This document shows, piece after piece, positions 35,900-44,504 of a stretch of DNA of 64,000 nucleotides. Origin of the DNA: JBCDLI01 sp038745535 (GTDB lineage: Bacteria > Pseudomonadota > Alphaproteobacteria > Rhizobiales > Rhizobiaceae). The stretch lies in assembly GCA_038745535.1 (NCBI GenBank), contig JBCDLI010000005.1, forward strand, positions 6,357-70,356, given 5' to 3'. The notes beneath the pieces were generated by a model that worked only from the letters and a program-made list of their open reading frames with translations, searched no databases and was not told the DNA's origin. Position 1 is the first letter of the stretch. Each line of letters starts with the position of its first letter. Both the position numbers and the translations under genes were made by a program.

Positions 35900-36430
35900 A
35901 TGATGGACTTCTTTAGAGCGACCGAAGCGCTTATGCGCATGGATGATGAGGCTTGGGCGCGTCACGCCAATCCGTGGAGCGGCTATACGCGCTTTGCCAG
36001 CGCCGTGCCGCTGTTCTTCGCGATCTATAGCGCGCATTGGATGAGCTGGTGGGCGCTTTTTCCGGTGTCTGCGGTGCTCGTTTGGACTTATTTAAATCCG
36101 CGCGTTTTCTCACCCCCGATGACAACACAAAGCTGGATGACCCGCGGAGTTCTTGGAGAGCGCGTGTTTCTCAACCGCAAAGCAGTTCCCATCCCCGCTG
36201 AGCATGAAAGGATGGCGAACCTCACGACGGTTTGTGCGGTGCTGTTTGCGGTTGTGGCGGTTTACGGTTTCTGGGTGGGCGAGTTTTGGACAGCGTTTGC
36301 AGGCTTCTTTGGCGCGGTTCTTGCGAAAACATGGTTCGTTGATCGCATGGTATGGCTCTGGGAGCATATGAAGACACAACATCCCGTCTACGCGGCGTGG
36401 AACCGTGCTGACTGGACCGCAAAACTTTAA
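35900..36430 (+). CDS. DUF6653-like membrane protein
   Basis: A 176-residue membrane protein. HANPWSGYTRFA near residue 22 and LGERVFLNRKAVPIPAEHERM in the central loop resemble the conserved blocks of the DUF6653 family, as far as I recall it. Hydrophobic pairs flank the loop (VPLFFAIYSAHWMSWWALFPV, then LTTVCAVLFAVVAVYGFWVGEFW). The function is unknown. The stop overlaps the last codon of the convergent DddL-like gene by four bases. ATG 35903 is an equivalent start. Confidence 0.65.
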   Translation: MMDFFRATEALMRMDDEAWARHANPWSGYTRFASAVPLFFAIYSAHWMSWWALFPVSAVLVWTYLNPRVFSPPMTTQSWMTRGVLGERVFLNRKAVPIPAEHERMANLTTVCAVLFAVVAVYGFWVGEFWTAFAGFFGAVLAKTWFVDRMVWLWEHMKTQHPVYAAWNRADWTAKL

Positions 36431-37104
36431 GATGGCGGCGCTTTTCGGCGCTTGGTGAACTTCATTTTGTGCGTAGCCAAGTCTTCTGGGTTGGCTGTCC
36501 AAGCATAGGCCAAGAGCACCGGCTCTGTTGAAGGCGTGCGGATGGTGTGGGTCGTTCCCGGCGCGTTGAAGATCATAGATGGTGCGCGAAAAACGCCGAT
36601 ATCGTTTTGCGAACAGGCGCCCGAGAGCACGATGTAACTCTCGCTGATGCCGTCATGCTTGTGTGATGGATAAGTACACTCCGGCGCGAAGAGCACGTAA
36701 CCCAGAGCAAGATTATCGCTGCGGATCAGTCCTTCCGGGCCAACCACATCGGCGTAGCCGTATTTGCGCATGAGGTTCACGGGCAGCTTCTCGTAGCCGT
36801 ATTGCCAATGTAAGCGATCAGCGACTTTACGTGTTGCCCGGTTGAAGCTCTCCGCATGGCCTTGCTCGCCATTGTCGAGTGCGCGTGGCAGGTGACCGTT
36901 CACGGGAACGCGGGTGGGCACCGTATATTGCACCTGTGGGTTGAGCTTCAAAAGCCCGCTAAGTCGCTCGCGAACGCGCCGCATGTGCCCACGAATTGCC
37001 GCGCTGCCGCCGTTTGACGCGAAGCGATAGGCTAGATTGAACTCGCGCAAAACGTAGTAAAGGTCGGCGTCGTCTAACAGCTTGTGCATGGTGTGGTCGT
37101 TCAT
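36427..37104 (-). CDS. Cupin DMSP lyase, DddL-like
   Basis: Probable dimethylsulfoniopropionate lyase cleaving DMSP to dimethyl sulfide and acrylate. The C-terminal half is a cupin with both metal motifs intact: HKHDGISESYIVLSG (HxHx4Ex6G, with the tyrosine that DMSP lyases use) and APGTTHTIRT (final histidine). LFAPECTYPSHKH, SGACSQNDIGVF and LLAYAW resemble DddL in particular. The helical N-terminal half also matches that subgroup. The ATG at 37104 gives 225 residues, the usual DddL length; a longer frame to 37167 would overlap the upstream region of azlC. The assignment rests on motif memory; other cupins remain possible. Confidence 0.7.
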   Translation of the reverse strand: MNDHTMHKLLDDADLYYVLREFNLAYRFASNGGSAAIRGHMRRVRERLSGLLKLNPQVQYTVPTRVPVNGHLPRALDNGEQGHAESFNRATRKVADRLHWQYGYEKLPVNLMRKYGYADVVGPEGLIRSDNLALGYVLFAPECTYPSHKHDGISESYIVLSGACSQNDIGVFRAPSMIFNAPGTTHTIRTPSTEPVLLAYAWTANPEDLATHKMKFTKRRKAPPS

Positions 37105-37211
37105 TTGAGGCGACCTAGCGCAGGTGGGCACGTTTGGAAGCTGTCGCGAAGTTTTTCGCAGTGACAAGCGGCACTTTGGACAATACGGCTTCGGGCAGGG
37201 AGATGAGCAAG

Positions 37212-37916
37212 ATGCGAAGTACGCGCGCAGATTTCATAGCTGGAATGAGAAGCACTGGTGCAGCGCTATTGGCAGCTGCGCCTTTCGGTGCCTTGTTTGG
37301 CGCACTTGCGGTCGAGAACGGCATGACCGTTTTCGAAGCTACACTGATGAGCGCGACTGTCTTTGCGGGCGCCAGCCAGATGGTGGGGATTGACCTTTTT
37401 GGGGCGCAGATTGCGCCATGGTTGATCGTGTTCTCAATCTTCGCGGTCAATTTTCGCCATGTGCTGTATTCTGCCGTTGCCGGTCAGCGCATGGCGTCGT
37501 TCAAGCCGTGGCAGCGCTACCTTTCATTTTACTTTTTGGTCGATCCGCATTTTGCTGAAATGGAACAGCGGGCTGAAAAGCGCATTCCGCTTACCTTTGC
37601 GTGGTTCATTGGCGGCGGTCTGGCGTGGTGGGTGCTTTGGGTTTTTGTATCCTATCTCGGTGCTTTGTTCGGTGGTTTGATCGAAAACCCCGAGCGATAC
37701 GGCGTGGACATGCTGTTACCGATCTACTTTTTGTCGCTCGTGCTGGCATTTCGCAAACGCGCAAACTGGGTGCCAGTCGTTTTTGCTAGCGGTGCTGTCG
37801 CGATTGTCGCTTTCCACTTTGTGGGCTCTCCGTGGCACGTGTCTCTTGGTGGACTGGCAGGGGTGGTGACCGCGGCTATTATTGGTTTGCCGAAAGATCA
37901 CCGGATGGTCGTCTGA
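37212..37916 (+). CDS. azlC: AzlC family branched-chain amino acid exporter, large subunit
   Basis: Membrane subunit of the AzlCD exporter. AAPFGALFGALAVENG near the N-terminus, SATVFAGASQMVGIDLFGA and FAVNFRHVLYSAVAG are family signatures. FLVDPHFAEME replaces the usual FxTDExFA-type block. About six to seven membrane segments are visible. The start is ATG 37212 or 37203; AGGGAG at 37197-37202 fits 37212 better (234 residues). Upstream residues from 37134 are in frame but lie in the gap shared with the divergent dddL-like gene. azlD follows after one base. Confidence 0.88.
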   Translation: MRSTRADFIAGMRSTGAALLAAAPFGALFGALAVENGMTVFEATLMSATVFAGASQMVGIDLFGAQIAPWLIVFSIFAVNFRHVLYSAVAGQRMASFKPWQRYLSFYFLVDPHFAEMEQRAEKRIPLTFAWFIGGGLAWWVLWVFVSYLGALFGGLIENPERYGVDMLLPIYFLSLVLAFRKRANWVPVVFASGAVAIVAFHFVGSPWHVSLGGLAGVVTAAIIGLPKDHRMVV

Positions 37917-37917
37917 T

Positions 37918-38217
37918 ATGTCGACCACAGTTTGGATTGTTCTTGCCGGCGCACTCGCGACTTACTTCACGCGCGCAATTGGGCACATGATTTTATCGCG
38001 GTTTAAGGAGATCCCACCGCGATTGGAGGCCGCTTTAAATGCCGTACCAGCCGCTGTTCTCACAACGATCGTGGCGCCATCGCTCGCCTTTGGCTCGCTC
38101 GCCGACCAATTGGCTTTGGTGGTGGCCGGTGTTTCCGCCCTTTACTTGCCGCCGCTTGGTATGTTTGCGGTCGGCTGGGGCGCGGTCATCACGTTCAGAG
38201 CGCTGCTGGGAACCTAG
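37918..38217 (+). CDS. azlD: AzlD family small subunit
   Basis: A 99-residue membrane protein with the AzlD pattern: an N-terminal segment (VWIVLAGALATYFTRAIGHMIL), PRLEAALNAVPAAVLTTIVAP, then two more helices. It works with AzlC as a two-component amino-acid exporter. The ATG at 37918 is one base after the azlC stop region. The stop is a single base from the convergent aminopeptidase stop at 38219. Confidence 0.88.
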   Translation: MSTTVWIVLAGALATYFTRAIGHMILSRFKEIPPRLEAALNAVPAAVLTTIVAPSLAFGSLADQLALVVAGVSALYLPPLGMFAVGWGAVITFRALLGT

Positions 38218-38218
38218 T

Positions 38219-40051
38219 CTAAATTCGAGCGGTTGCTCGCTCGAGCCACGTTTTGTCCGCATGGCTCTTAAGCAGTGGCGTCAGTTTGCGTTTTACGGTC
38301 GCGTGATAGCGATTGAGCCAACGGCGTTCAGATGGGACCAACATCTTGCGGTCGATTAGGCGGCGATCAATCGGACAGAGCGTGAGCGTTTCGAAACTAT
38401 GCATTTCCAGAATGCCGTCCTTCGGCACGGTTTGCTTCGACACGACAATAAGGTTCTCGATGCGGATGCCATGGCTTCCTGTTTTGTAGACACCGGGTTC
38501 GTTGGAAAGAATCATGCCCGTTTGCAGTGGTGTTGTTCCGCGTTTGGAGATGTTCTGCGGACCTTCGTGCACGCCAAGATATGAGCCAACGCCATGGCCT
38601 GTACCGTGGGCGTAATCGCGCCCAGCTTGCCACAGTGCATTTCGGGCAAGAATATCGATGTCCATGCCGCGGGTGCCCGCCGGAAAGCGTGCCTCTGAAA
38701 TCGCGATCATGCCCTTAAGCACGAGTGTGAAGTCGCGGATATATTCGTTGGTCGGCTCGCCGATCGGGACCGTCCGCGTGATATCGGTTGTGCCATCGAT
38801 ATATTGTCCACCGGAGTCAATCAGCATCAATTCGCCGGTCTGCAGCGCACGATTGGACGCCTCATCGACGCGGTAGTGTACAATCGCGCCATGCGGTCCA
38901 CTGCCGGAAATCGTATCGAATGAGATATCCAGAAGTGGCATGCCGAGGCGTTTGCCCGTCTCAGTCCTGCAGGCCTCGAGATGCTTTGCGACGTCAATTT
39001 CAGTTACGTTTGGCGACTGCGATTGCTCCTCCAGCCAGCGCAGGAATGAAACCATTGCTGCACCGTCACGCAGGTGGGCGGCTCGTGCACCGCGAAGTTC
39101 TGCCGGGTTTTTGCAGGCGCGGGGCAGGCGGGTCGGATCGGATAGGTTTACAATCGTGCCACCATGCTCGGTGATCGCAGATGCAATCGCCTGACTGGCC
39201 TGCGCCTCATCGAGCGCGATTGACCGTCCCTTGCTCGCCAAATCAGCGAGGTGGTGCATGAGCTCAGTGTCGTCGTGAATGTCGCAGAGCGGCGCAAGAT
39301 AGGCTTCCGTTTCAGCGCTCAGCTTTGCGTGATCGATAAACAGCTTTGGTCTGCCTTTTGCTGGAACAACGGCGCGGGCAAGCGTGAGAGGTGTATGCGC
39401 GACATCGCCGCCTCGGATATTGAACGTCCACGCTATCGCCACAGTGTCTGTCATCACATGAGCGTCTGATCTCGCCGCTTGGACCGCTTTGGCGAGGTTG
39501 CGCAGCTTTTTGGTTGCAGCAACACCGGCCTGCTCCTTGGCGTGGACAACCACCGGCGTTTGCGGCGGTGCGGGCTGATCTTCCCAGATTTTGTCAATCA
39601 GGTTTTCCGATAATTCGACCAGTGCCCCACCCTTGGTTTCAACGATTGCCCGCACGCGCGCGACAGCGATGACTGTGTGCAAATGAGGGTCAATACCAAC
39701 CGTCTGGTTTGCTTCAAGATTTGCTTCGAGCCATTTAAGTGGCCCATGCGCCACGAGGTCTTGAGGTGTGAAAACGTCCGGGTCGGTCTGCTGAGCGACT
39801 TGCAAAGTGTACCGCCCGTCCACGAACACAACCGCTTCTTTGCTCGTGATAATTGCCGCGCCCGCCGAGCCGGTAAACCCGGTAATCCACGCAAGCCGCT
39901 CGGCATAGGCCGGCAGATATTCGTTTTGATATTCATCGGCGTGCGGGATCAGCAGTATGTCAACGCCTGCTTCTGCCATCGCCTCGCGAAGTTTGGCGAC
40001 GCGCGGTGCACCATTGGACGGATCGCTCTTGCTTTCAAAGTTTTGAAACAT
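38219..40051 (-). CDS. Xaa-Pro aminopeptidase family protein (M24B)
   Basis: Cytosolic metallopeptidase cleaving N-terminal residues ahead of proline. Two creatinase-N-like domains (AGVDILLIPHADEYQNEYLP, then WAITG-like WITGFTGSAGAAII) precede the pita-bread catalytic domain. Metal ligands are visible: Asp pair in IDSGGQYIDGTTDITR, His in GTGHGVGSYLGVHEGP, Glu in SNEPGVYKTG and Glu in GIRIENL. The 610-residue, three-domain form is the long aminopeptidase P type rather than the 440-residue E. coli PepP. It is the last gene of a - strand run with prmA, whose stop is 18 bases upstream. Confidence 0.9.
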   Translation of the reverse strand: MFQNFESKSDPSNGAPRVAKLREAMAEAGVDILLIPHADEYQNEYLPAYAERLAWITGFTGSAGAAIITSKEAVVFVDGRYTLQVAQQTDPDVFTPQDLVAHGPLKWLEANLEANQTVGIDPHLHTVIAVARVRAIVETKGGALVELSENLIDKIWEDQPAPPQTPVVVHAKEQAGVAATKKLRNLAKAVQAARSDAHVMTDTVAIAWTFNIRGGDVAHTPLTLARAVVPAKGRPKLFIDHAKLSAETEAYLAPLCDIHDDTELMHHLADLASKGRSIALDEAQASQAIASAITEHGGTIVNLSDPTRLPRACKNPAELRGARAAHLRDGAAMVSFLRWLEEQSQSPNVTEIDVAKHLEACRTETGKRLGMPLLDISFDTISGSGPHGAIVHYRVDEASNRALQTGELMLIDSGGQYIDGTTDITRTVPIGEPTNEYIRDFTLVLKGMIAISEARFPAGTRGMDIDILARNALWQAGRDYAHGTGHGVGSYLGVHEGPQNISKRGTTPLQTGMILSNEPGVYKTGSHGIRIENLIVVSKQTVPKDGILEMHSFETLTLCPIDRRLIDRKMLVPSERRWLNRYHATVKRKLTPLLKSHADKTWLERATARI

Positions 40052-40069
40052 GGAAACCTGCGTGATGAT

Positions 40070-40948
40070 CTAGCGACGTTTTCGTAAGTGAAGAGTGACC
40101 CAGCCGTCACTCTCTTGCGTTTTTACATGGAAGAAGCCCTGCAAGCGGAATGCGGACAAGACACGCATGCGCTGGGATGTGAGGATTCCTGAGAGCAGTA
40201 GGTCGCCGCTTGTCTCGATATGCCTACCAATATCCGATGCCATTGCCATGAGCGGACGGGGCAGAATATTCGCGATGATAAGATCGAAGGGGCCGGTATC
40301 GGCGAAGACACGGTTGCCAAACCCAGTCGCGGTTTGAAAATTCACGAAGCCTTGCACGCCGTTCAATTTAGCATTTGTTTTTGCTACCCTTGTCGCGATC
40401 GGATCGATATCGGTCGCCAGTACGCAAGTCTTTGCAAGTTTTGTCGCGCCAATAGCGAGCACGCCACTGCCTGTTCCAAGATCGAGTATGTTTCGCGGTC
40501 TGCGGCGGGCTATCAGCCTTTGCATCAGCGTGAGACAGCCGAACGTTGTGCCGTGGTGTCCTGTTCCAAATGCTTGGCCAGCGTCGATTTCGATGGAGAT
40601 GTCGTTGGGCTGGATAACGGCGCGATCATGACTTCCGTGAACGACAAACCGCTTGGCGCGAACAGGTGCCAGCCCTTCCAGCGATTTTGTAACCCAATCG
40701 ACATCTGGGATTTCTTCTATCCCGAAATCCAGGCCGCTTATTTCTTTGGCATGCTGCAGCACATGTTCGCCTTGAGAAACGGGCACATAGATCGAGAGCT
40801 CGCGTTTGGCTAAAGCGTCGTCTATCTCAAAGGTCGAGATCGCATATCCATCGTCTTCGAATGCCGGCTCAAGGACAGCAAAGGCTGTCTCCACGCTTTC
40901 GCGGGTTCCAACGTAGACGAGCTTACATTGCGGTTCGTGGTCACTCAT
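40070..40948 (-). CDS. prmA: Ribosomal protein L11 methyltransferase
   Basis: SAM-dependent enzyme that methylates ribosomal protein L11. DIDAGQAFGTGHHGTTFGCL and LDLGTGSGVLAIGATKLA are the PrmA and SAM-binding signatures; NILPRPLMAMA corresponds to the catalytic NxLxxPL motif. The N-terminal substrate domain (about 1-110) is present. The ATG at 40948 gives 292 residues, the expected length, and leaves 23 bases to the antiporter stop. The longer frame to 41137 lies inside that gene. It is probably co-transcribed with the antiporter and the aminopeptidase. Confidence 0.93.
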   Translation of the reverse strand: MSDHEPQCKLVYVGTRESVETAFAVLEPAFEDDGYAISTFEIDDALAKRELSIYVPVSQGEHVLQHAKEISGLDFGIEEIPDVDWVTKSLEGLAPVRAKRFVVHGSHDRAVIQPNDISIEIDAGQAFGTGHHGTTFGCLTLMQRLIARRRPRNILDLGTGSGVLAIGATKLAKTCVLATDIDPIATRVAKTNAKLNGVQGFVNFQTATGFGNRVFADTGPFDLIIANILPRPLMAMASDIGRHIETSGDLLLSGILTSQRMRVLSAFRLQGFFHVKTQESDGWVTLHLRKRR

Positions 40949-40971
40949 AGCGAGCGGGTAACAAACGGTCG

Positions 40972-42822
40972 TCAGCCGGGCAATGCCGGTTCCTGCGATG
41001 CCTGCGCGTTTTTGCGAGCGCTTGCCGCTTGGATGCGTTGCTTTTGTGGCGCAAAGCTGACGACCGTGTCCCCGGCGACGGGCGAAGCACCGCGACAGTT
41101 GCTGGCAAATACAATTCGACCGTCTGGTCGCTTCCACAGGATCATTTTGAGGTCGTCCGGGCGGTCACTTTGAAACTTCTCAAACGGGTACTCTTTCGTG
41201 ATGCGTGTTGCTTGCATTTTCCATCCCGATCGCGCCCGGTTTTGTAACTCTCGGTACTCAATTCCCGGTTTGAACAATTGAATGCCGCCGAGCGTGAAAT
41301 TCAGGCTTTGGCGATCAGATTTCAGGTCTTCACCGCTGATCATATAGACGTTCATCCGGCCCAGTTCGGGACCGAAGTCAGTGCAGACCAGCGCGTTATA
41401 AGCGTCATTGTCTGTGGCAGCGATCAGGTAGCCGTATCGGTGAAAATCCATTTGCAAATGGGCGTGTTCGGAGAGAACCTCGCCGTAATGGACATCAAGA
41501 TTTACCAAGCGTGCATCGTTGATATGGTTCCAGTTGCTGTCGGAGATAGTGGTTGGGATACCTATCTCTTTTAGCTTATCGGCTAACGCGGTCGCCCATC
41601 GTGACCCGCCCACGATCAAGACGCCAGGTTTCTCGGTTGAGCGGAGGTTGAGGGCAGCGGCAAGCGGTATAAGTGAAAAACCGTGGAGGACGATGGAGCC
41701 GACCACGACTGCGAATGTAAACGCAATCATCTTTTCCCCGTCGGCTACCCCCATCTCGACGAGTGCAGTGCCGAAAAGTCCGGTGATCGCGACAGCAACA
41801 ATGCCGCGCGGTGCGATCCAGCCGACAAGAAGTCGCTCCTCAAAAGACAGTCCGGTGCCATGGGTAACGAGGAACACGGCTGCGGGGCGGATGACAAAGA
41901 GCAGCAGGAATACAAAGGCGGCTGCCCGCCAATCGAGGCTCGTTATTGTTGCCCAATCAAGCGCGGCAGTCAGGAGAATGAAAAGACCGGAGACGAGGAG
42001 AATGGTCGCCGTTTCCTTAAAGCGACGCATTTCTGACAGTGAGGCAATGCGAGAATTGGCGAGCGTGATGCCCATGATCGTCACGGTCAGGAGGCCGGAT
42101 TCTTCCAAAATGCTGTTCGACACGGCGAACAGCGCGAGCACAGTGGCAAGCAGTATCGGCGCTTTGAGGTAGTCTGGCACGTGGCCGTGAACGAACGCCC
42201 AAATCAGGAAACGTCCCGCACCGTAGCCTGCCAGCCCTGCAAAGAAGATCGCGGAGAAGACTGTTGCCATGAGCGATTGAGCGCCATGGTCGCCGGAAAA
42301 TACTAAGTAAGTTTCGAAAGCGAGAACCGCGAAGAGAGCGCCTATCGCGTCGTTGACGATTGCTTCCCAGCGAAGAATTGAAGCCGGTCGGCTTTTCAGT
42401 TTCGCGGTTTTCAGGAGTGGCATGATCACGGTTGGACCTGTGATCACGAACACTGCACCGAGTGTGATCGCGACCGGCCAAGCGAGTCCGCCGACATAGT
42501 GTGCAGCCAAGCTGCCGCCGATCCAAACGAGAGGCCCGGCGAAGAAGATTACGCGTTGGACGGCGCGTGATGTGCCCGCAATTTCTTTAAAATTGAGCGT
42601 CAACCCACCTTCAAACAGTATGATAGCGACGGCTAGTCCAACCATCGGCTTGTAGATATCGCCGAAGTCACGGACCGGATTGATGAAATCAGTGAGTGGG
42701 CCCAACACAAAACCTGCTGCGAGCAGAAGAACGATTGCAGGCAAGCGAAGTCGCCATGCAAGCCATTGGGCAAAAATGCCACTGCCGCCGATGAGGGCGA
42801 GCTTAATCGCAATGTCTTGCAT
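40972..42822 (-). CDS. CPA1 Na+/H+ antiporter with C-terminal TrkA-N-like domain
   Basis: Monovalent cation:proton antiporter of the NhaP type in the inner membrane. About 12 membrane helices occupy residues 5-390. LFEGGLTLNF, GAVFVITGPTVIMPLL and RWEAIVNDAIGA (the ND ion-site motif) are characteristic. The cytoplasmic tail starts KPGVLIVGGSRWATALADKL, a Rossmann-like TrkA-N/RCK fold with LIAATDNDAYNALVC, suggesting nucleotide gating. It has 616 residues. A role in Na+ and pH homeostasis fits a marine organism. It is immediately upstream of prmA on the same strand. Confidence 0.9.
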   Translation of the reverse strand: MQDIAIKLALIGGSGIFAQWLAWRLRLPAIVLLLAAGFVLGPLTDFINPVRDFGDIYKPMVGLAVAIILFEGGLTLNFKEIAGTSRAVQRVIFFAGPLVWIGGSLAAHYVGGLAWPVAITLGAVFVITGPTVIMPLLKTAKLKSRPASILRWEAIVNDAIGALFAVLAFETYLVFSGDHGAQSLMATVFSAIFFAGLAGYGAGRFLIWAFVHGHVPDYLKAPILLATVLALFAVSNSILEESGLLTVTIMGITLANSRIASLSEMRRFKETATILLVSGLFILLTAALDWATITSLDWRAAAFVFLLLFVIRPAAVFLVTHGTGLSFEERLLVGWIAPRGIVAVAITGLFGTALVEMGVADGEKMIAFTFAVVVGSIVLHGFSLIPLAAALNLRSTEKPGVLIVGGSRWATALADKLKEIGIPTTISDSNWNHINDARLVNLDVHYGEVLSEHAHLQMDFHRYGYLIAATDNDAYNALVCTDFGPELGRMNVYMISGEDLKSDRQSLNFTLGGIQLFKPGIEYRELQNRARSGWKMQATRITKEYPFEKFQSDRPDDLKMILWKRPDGRIVFASNCRGASPVAGDTVVSFAPQKQRIQAASARKNAQASQEPALPG

Positions 42823-42899
42823 ACCGAAGGCCCGGGATTGTTAAGTTCGGGCCAAATATCGGTCGCTTGAGACATTCGGCAAGCGCTGCAGCCTTGCGT

Positions 42900-43478
42900 T
42901 TAGGTGTCTGCCAGATCGCGAAGTTTTGCGACAGCGGTGTCCATGCGCTCGCCGTAAGCAATCGATTTCCGAAAATCTCCGTCAGAATCGAGGAGAAACA
43001 CAGAGGCCGTGTGGTCCATCGTATAGTCGCCGTCATCCAATTCTACGCGCTTGTAATAAACGCTGAACCCATCGACCATTGCGCGAACGGCAGCTGGATC
43101 GCCTGTGATGCCGACGACACGGTCAGTGATGGAGGTCAGATAGAATTCAAGCGCCTCCGGCGTGTCACGCTCCGGGTCCACGGTGATGAAATAGGCGTCG
43201 ATATTCTCGCCATCTTCGCCAAGCTCTGCAAACCAAGCCTCAAGTTCGAACACAGTTGTGGGGCAGATCTCTGGGCAACGCGTGAACCCAAAGAAGATCG
43301 CCGTGGGTTGTCCGCGAAAGGCCGCATCGGTGATCTGGTTGCCATTATGGTCCACAAGCTCAAAGGGTACCCCGAATTGCTGGGCTTGCTGCTGATCACG
43401 TTCTCCGAAAAAGGTGAAGCTGATCGCAAAGACGACCAAACCAAGCACAACGACCAAACCTGCAAAAAGCGCGCGCAT
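42900..43478 (-). CDS. SCO1/SenC family copper chaperone
   Basis: Membrane-anchored thioredoxin-fold protein that delivers copper to the CuA site of cytochrome c oxidase or maintains its thiols. There is one N-terminal helix (LFAGLVVVLGLVVFAISFTFF), then the copper motif CPEICP (CxxxC) within FFGFTRCPEICPTTVFE, with the distal histidine in YTMDHTASVFLLD. ATG 43478 is preferred (192 residues) because AAGGGG is six bases ahead; ATG 43484 abuts that site. No cytochrome oxidase gene is nearby. The luxRI island starts 70 bases upstream. Confidence 0.9.
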   Translation of the reverse strand: MRALFAGLVVVLGLVVFAISFTFFGERDQQQAQQFGVPFELVDHNGNQITDAAFRGQPTAIFFGFTRCPEICPTTVFELEAWFAELGEDGENIDAYFITVDPERDTPEALEFYLTSITDRVVGITGDPAAVRAMVDGFSVYYKRVELDDGDYTMDHTASVFLLDSDGDFRKSIAYGERMDTAVAKLRDLADT

Positions 43479-43553
43479 TTTCATCCCCTTCGCCTGGTAG
43501 CAAGATAAGCGAGGATCGTTCGCAATTTAAGGCAGGTGACTGTTAAAAATGTC

Positions 43554-43697
43554 TCAGAAGCACCAGGCGAGGCCGGTTTCCACCAGCTTCACGAACATTT
43601 GTGTGCCTTCGCTGGCGTAGGCGGCAACGCCAAACGTGCCGACCATAAGGATCACTGAAGCTATGGCAGCAGGGGCAGCGATGTCGCGCATTTTCAT
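43554..43697 (-). CDS. Unannotated 47-residue single-span small protein
   Basis: Found by reading the - strand. ATG at 43697, with AGGA about seven bases upstream, opens a 47-codon frame beginning MKMRDIAAPAAIASVILM and ending LVETGLAWCF. It has one hydrophobic helix (AAPAAIASVILMVGTFGVAAYA) and an SEGT turn; it could be a membrane peptide or a short exported peptide. It lies about 170 bases downstream of luxI on the same strand and ahead of the SCO gene. It is too short to classify, and nothing in it suggests a known peptide family. Start alternatives are ATG 43703 and 43691. Confidence 0.5.
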   Translation of the reverse strand: MKMRDIAAPAAIASVILMVGTFGVAAYASEGTQMFVKLVETGLAWCF

Positions 43698-43869
43698 GTT
43701 CATCCTGCAATAATAGCAAACGCAGCAGCACATAGAAAGCGGATCAGATGAGGTGCTTATTCAGTTCGATTTCATTGTTTATGCGTCGGCCACGAACTAG
43801 AATCCGAGCTTTTCGTTAAGCATCGGCATATTTGAGAGAAAGCAGTGGGGCAGGGTCACCGTCTGTCTG

Positions 43870-44460
43870 CTACAGGAACACGCGCATTTTGTCGGCAAGC
43901 GCTTTGTTTTCCTCGGTGATTGAGATCATCACGCAAACAACGCGCATGCCGTCGTATTCCCACTCGGATAAGATCTGTCCGCCCATGCCGAACGTGTTCG
44001 ACATCGCAAAGAGGCGATATTCAACCACTGTGATAAACTCAGTGATACCCACTCGAAGCGCATAATCCAGATTGCCGATGTTTATGGCGAGATTAGCGCG
44101 TTTGGCACCCGAGCTTAGCTTTTTACCGCTTCGCACACCATCGATGCAATAGCGCGATGACTCCCAAATTGTCGGTGACTTAAACGACATGTCCTCAGGC
44201 AACAATTCCGGAAACCACCGCTCTAGGAGTGTCATCTGTGTGGTGGGTATAAGGCGCGCGCCTGCGAGCACTTCATCATTTTTGTCGACATAGAGGGTGT
44301 ATGTGCACGGAAATACATCGAGCTCGTCAAACTCGATGTCACCGTCAGTGGTTTCCACCCATCGAAGTTGATCGACAAAAACCTTTTTGCGCAGCCGGAA
44401 ATAGCTGCGCAACTGCTTGGCATATTTTTCGCGCTCGTGTGTTTCGACATGAAGAATCAT
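43870..44460 (-). CDS. luxI: Acyl-homoserine-lactone synthase (LuxI family)
   Basis: Makes an N-acyl-homoserine lactone signal from SAM and an acyl carrier. The conserved residues are visible: RLRKKVF (Arg and Phe), LRWVE (Trp), EFDELDVF (acidic cluster), AGARLIPTT (Arg) and WESSRYCID (Glu and Arg). It has 196 residues from ATG 44460; an in-frame ATG-less extension to 44496 is less likely. It is 44 bases downstream of luxR on the same strand, so the pair is probably an operon. A 20-bp imperfect dyad lies in that gap. The acyl chain cannot be predicted from sequence. The symbol is generic. Confidence 0.92.
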   Translation of the reverse strand: MILHVETHEREKYAKQLRSYFRLRKKVFVDQLRWVETTDGDIEFDELDVFPCTYTLYVDKNDEVLAGARLIPTTQMTLLERWFPELLPEDMSFKSPTIWESSRYCIDGVRSGKKLSSGAKRANLAINIGNLDYALRVGITEFITVVEYRLFAMSNTFGMGGQILSEWEYDGMRVVCVMISITEENKALADKMRVFL

Positions 44461-44478
44461 GTTTAAAACACAACCATT

Positions 44479-44498
44479 GATTGAATCTCGAAGCAATC
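44479..44498. promoter_or_regulatory. 20-bp imperfect dyad between luxR and luxI
   Basis: GATTGAATCTCGAAGCAATC: the outer five bases and two inner ones match the reverse complement (7 of 10 pairs). It has lux-box length and lies 19-38 bases upstream of the luxI ATG. That is close for a LuxR activator site at -42 relative to a promoter; it could instead form an RNA hairpin affecting luxI translation. Tentative. Confidence 0.3.
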
Positions 44499-44504
44499 CT
44501 TACT

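Noticed and set aside
43543..43731. A 62-codon - strand frame downstream of luxI
   Set aside because: It is rich in His, Arg and Cys without a domain or ribosome-binding site, and it overlaps the more plausible 47-residue frame.
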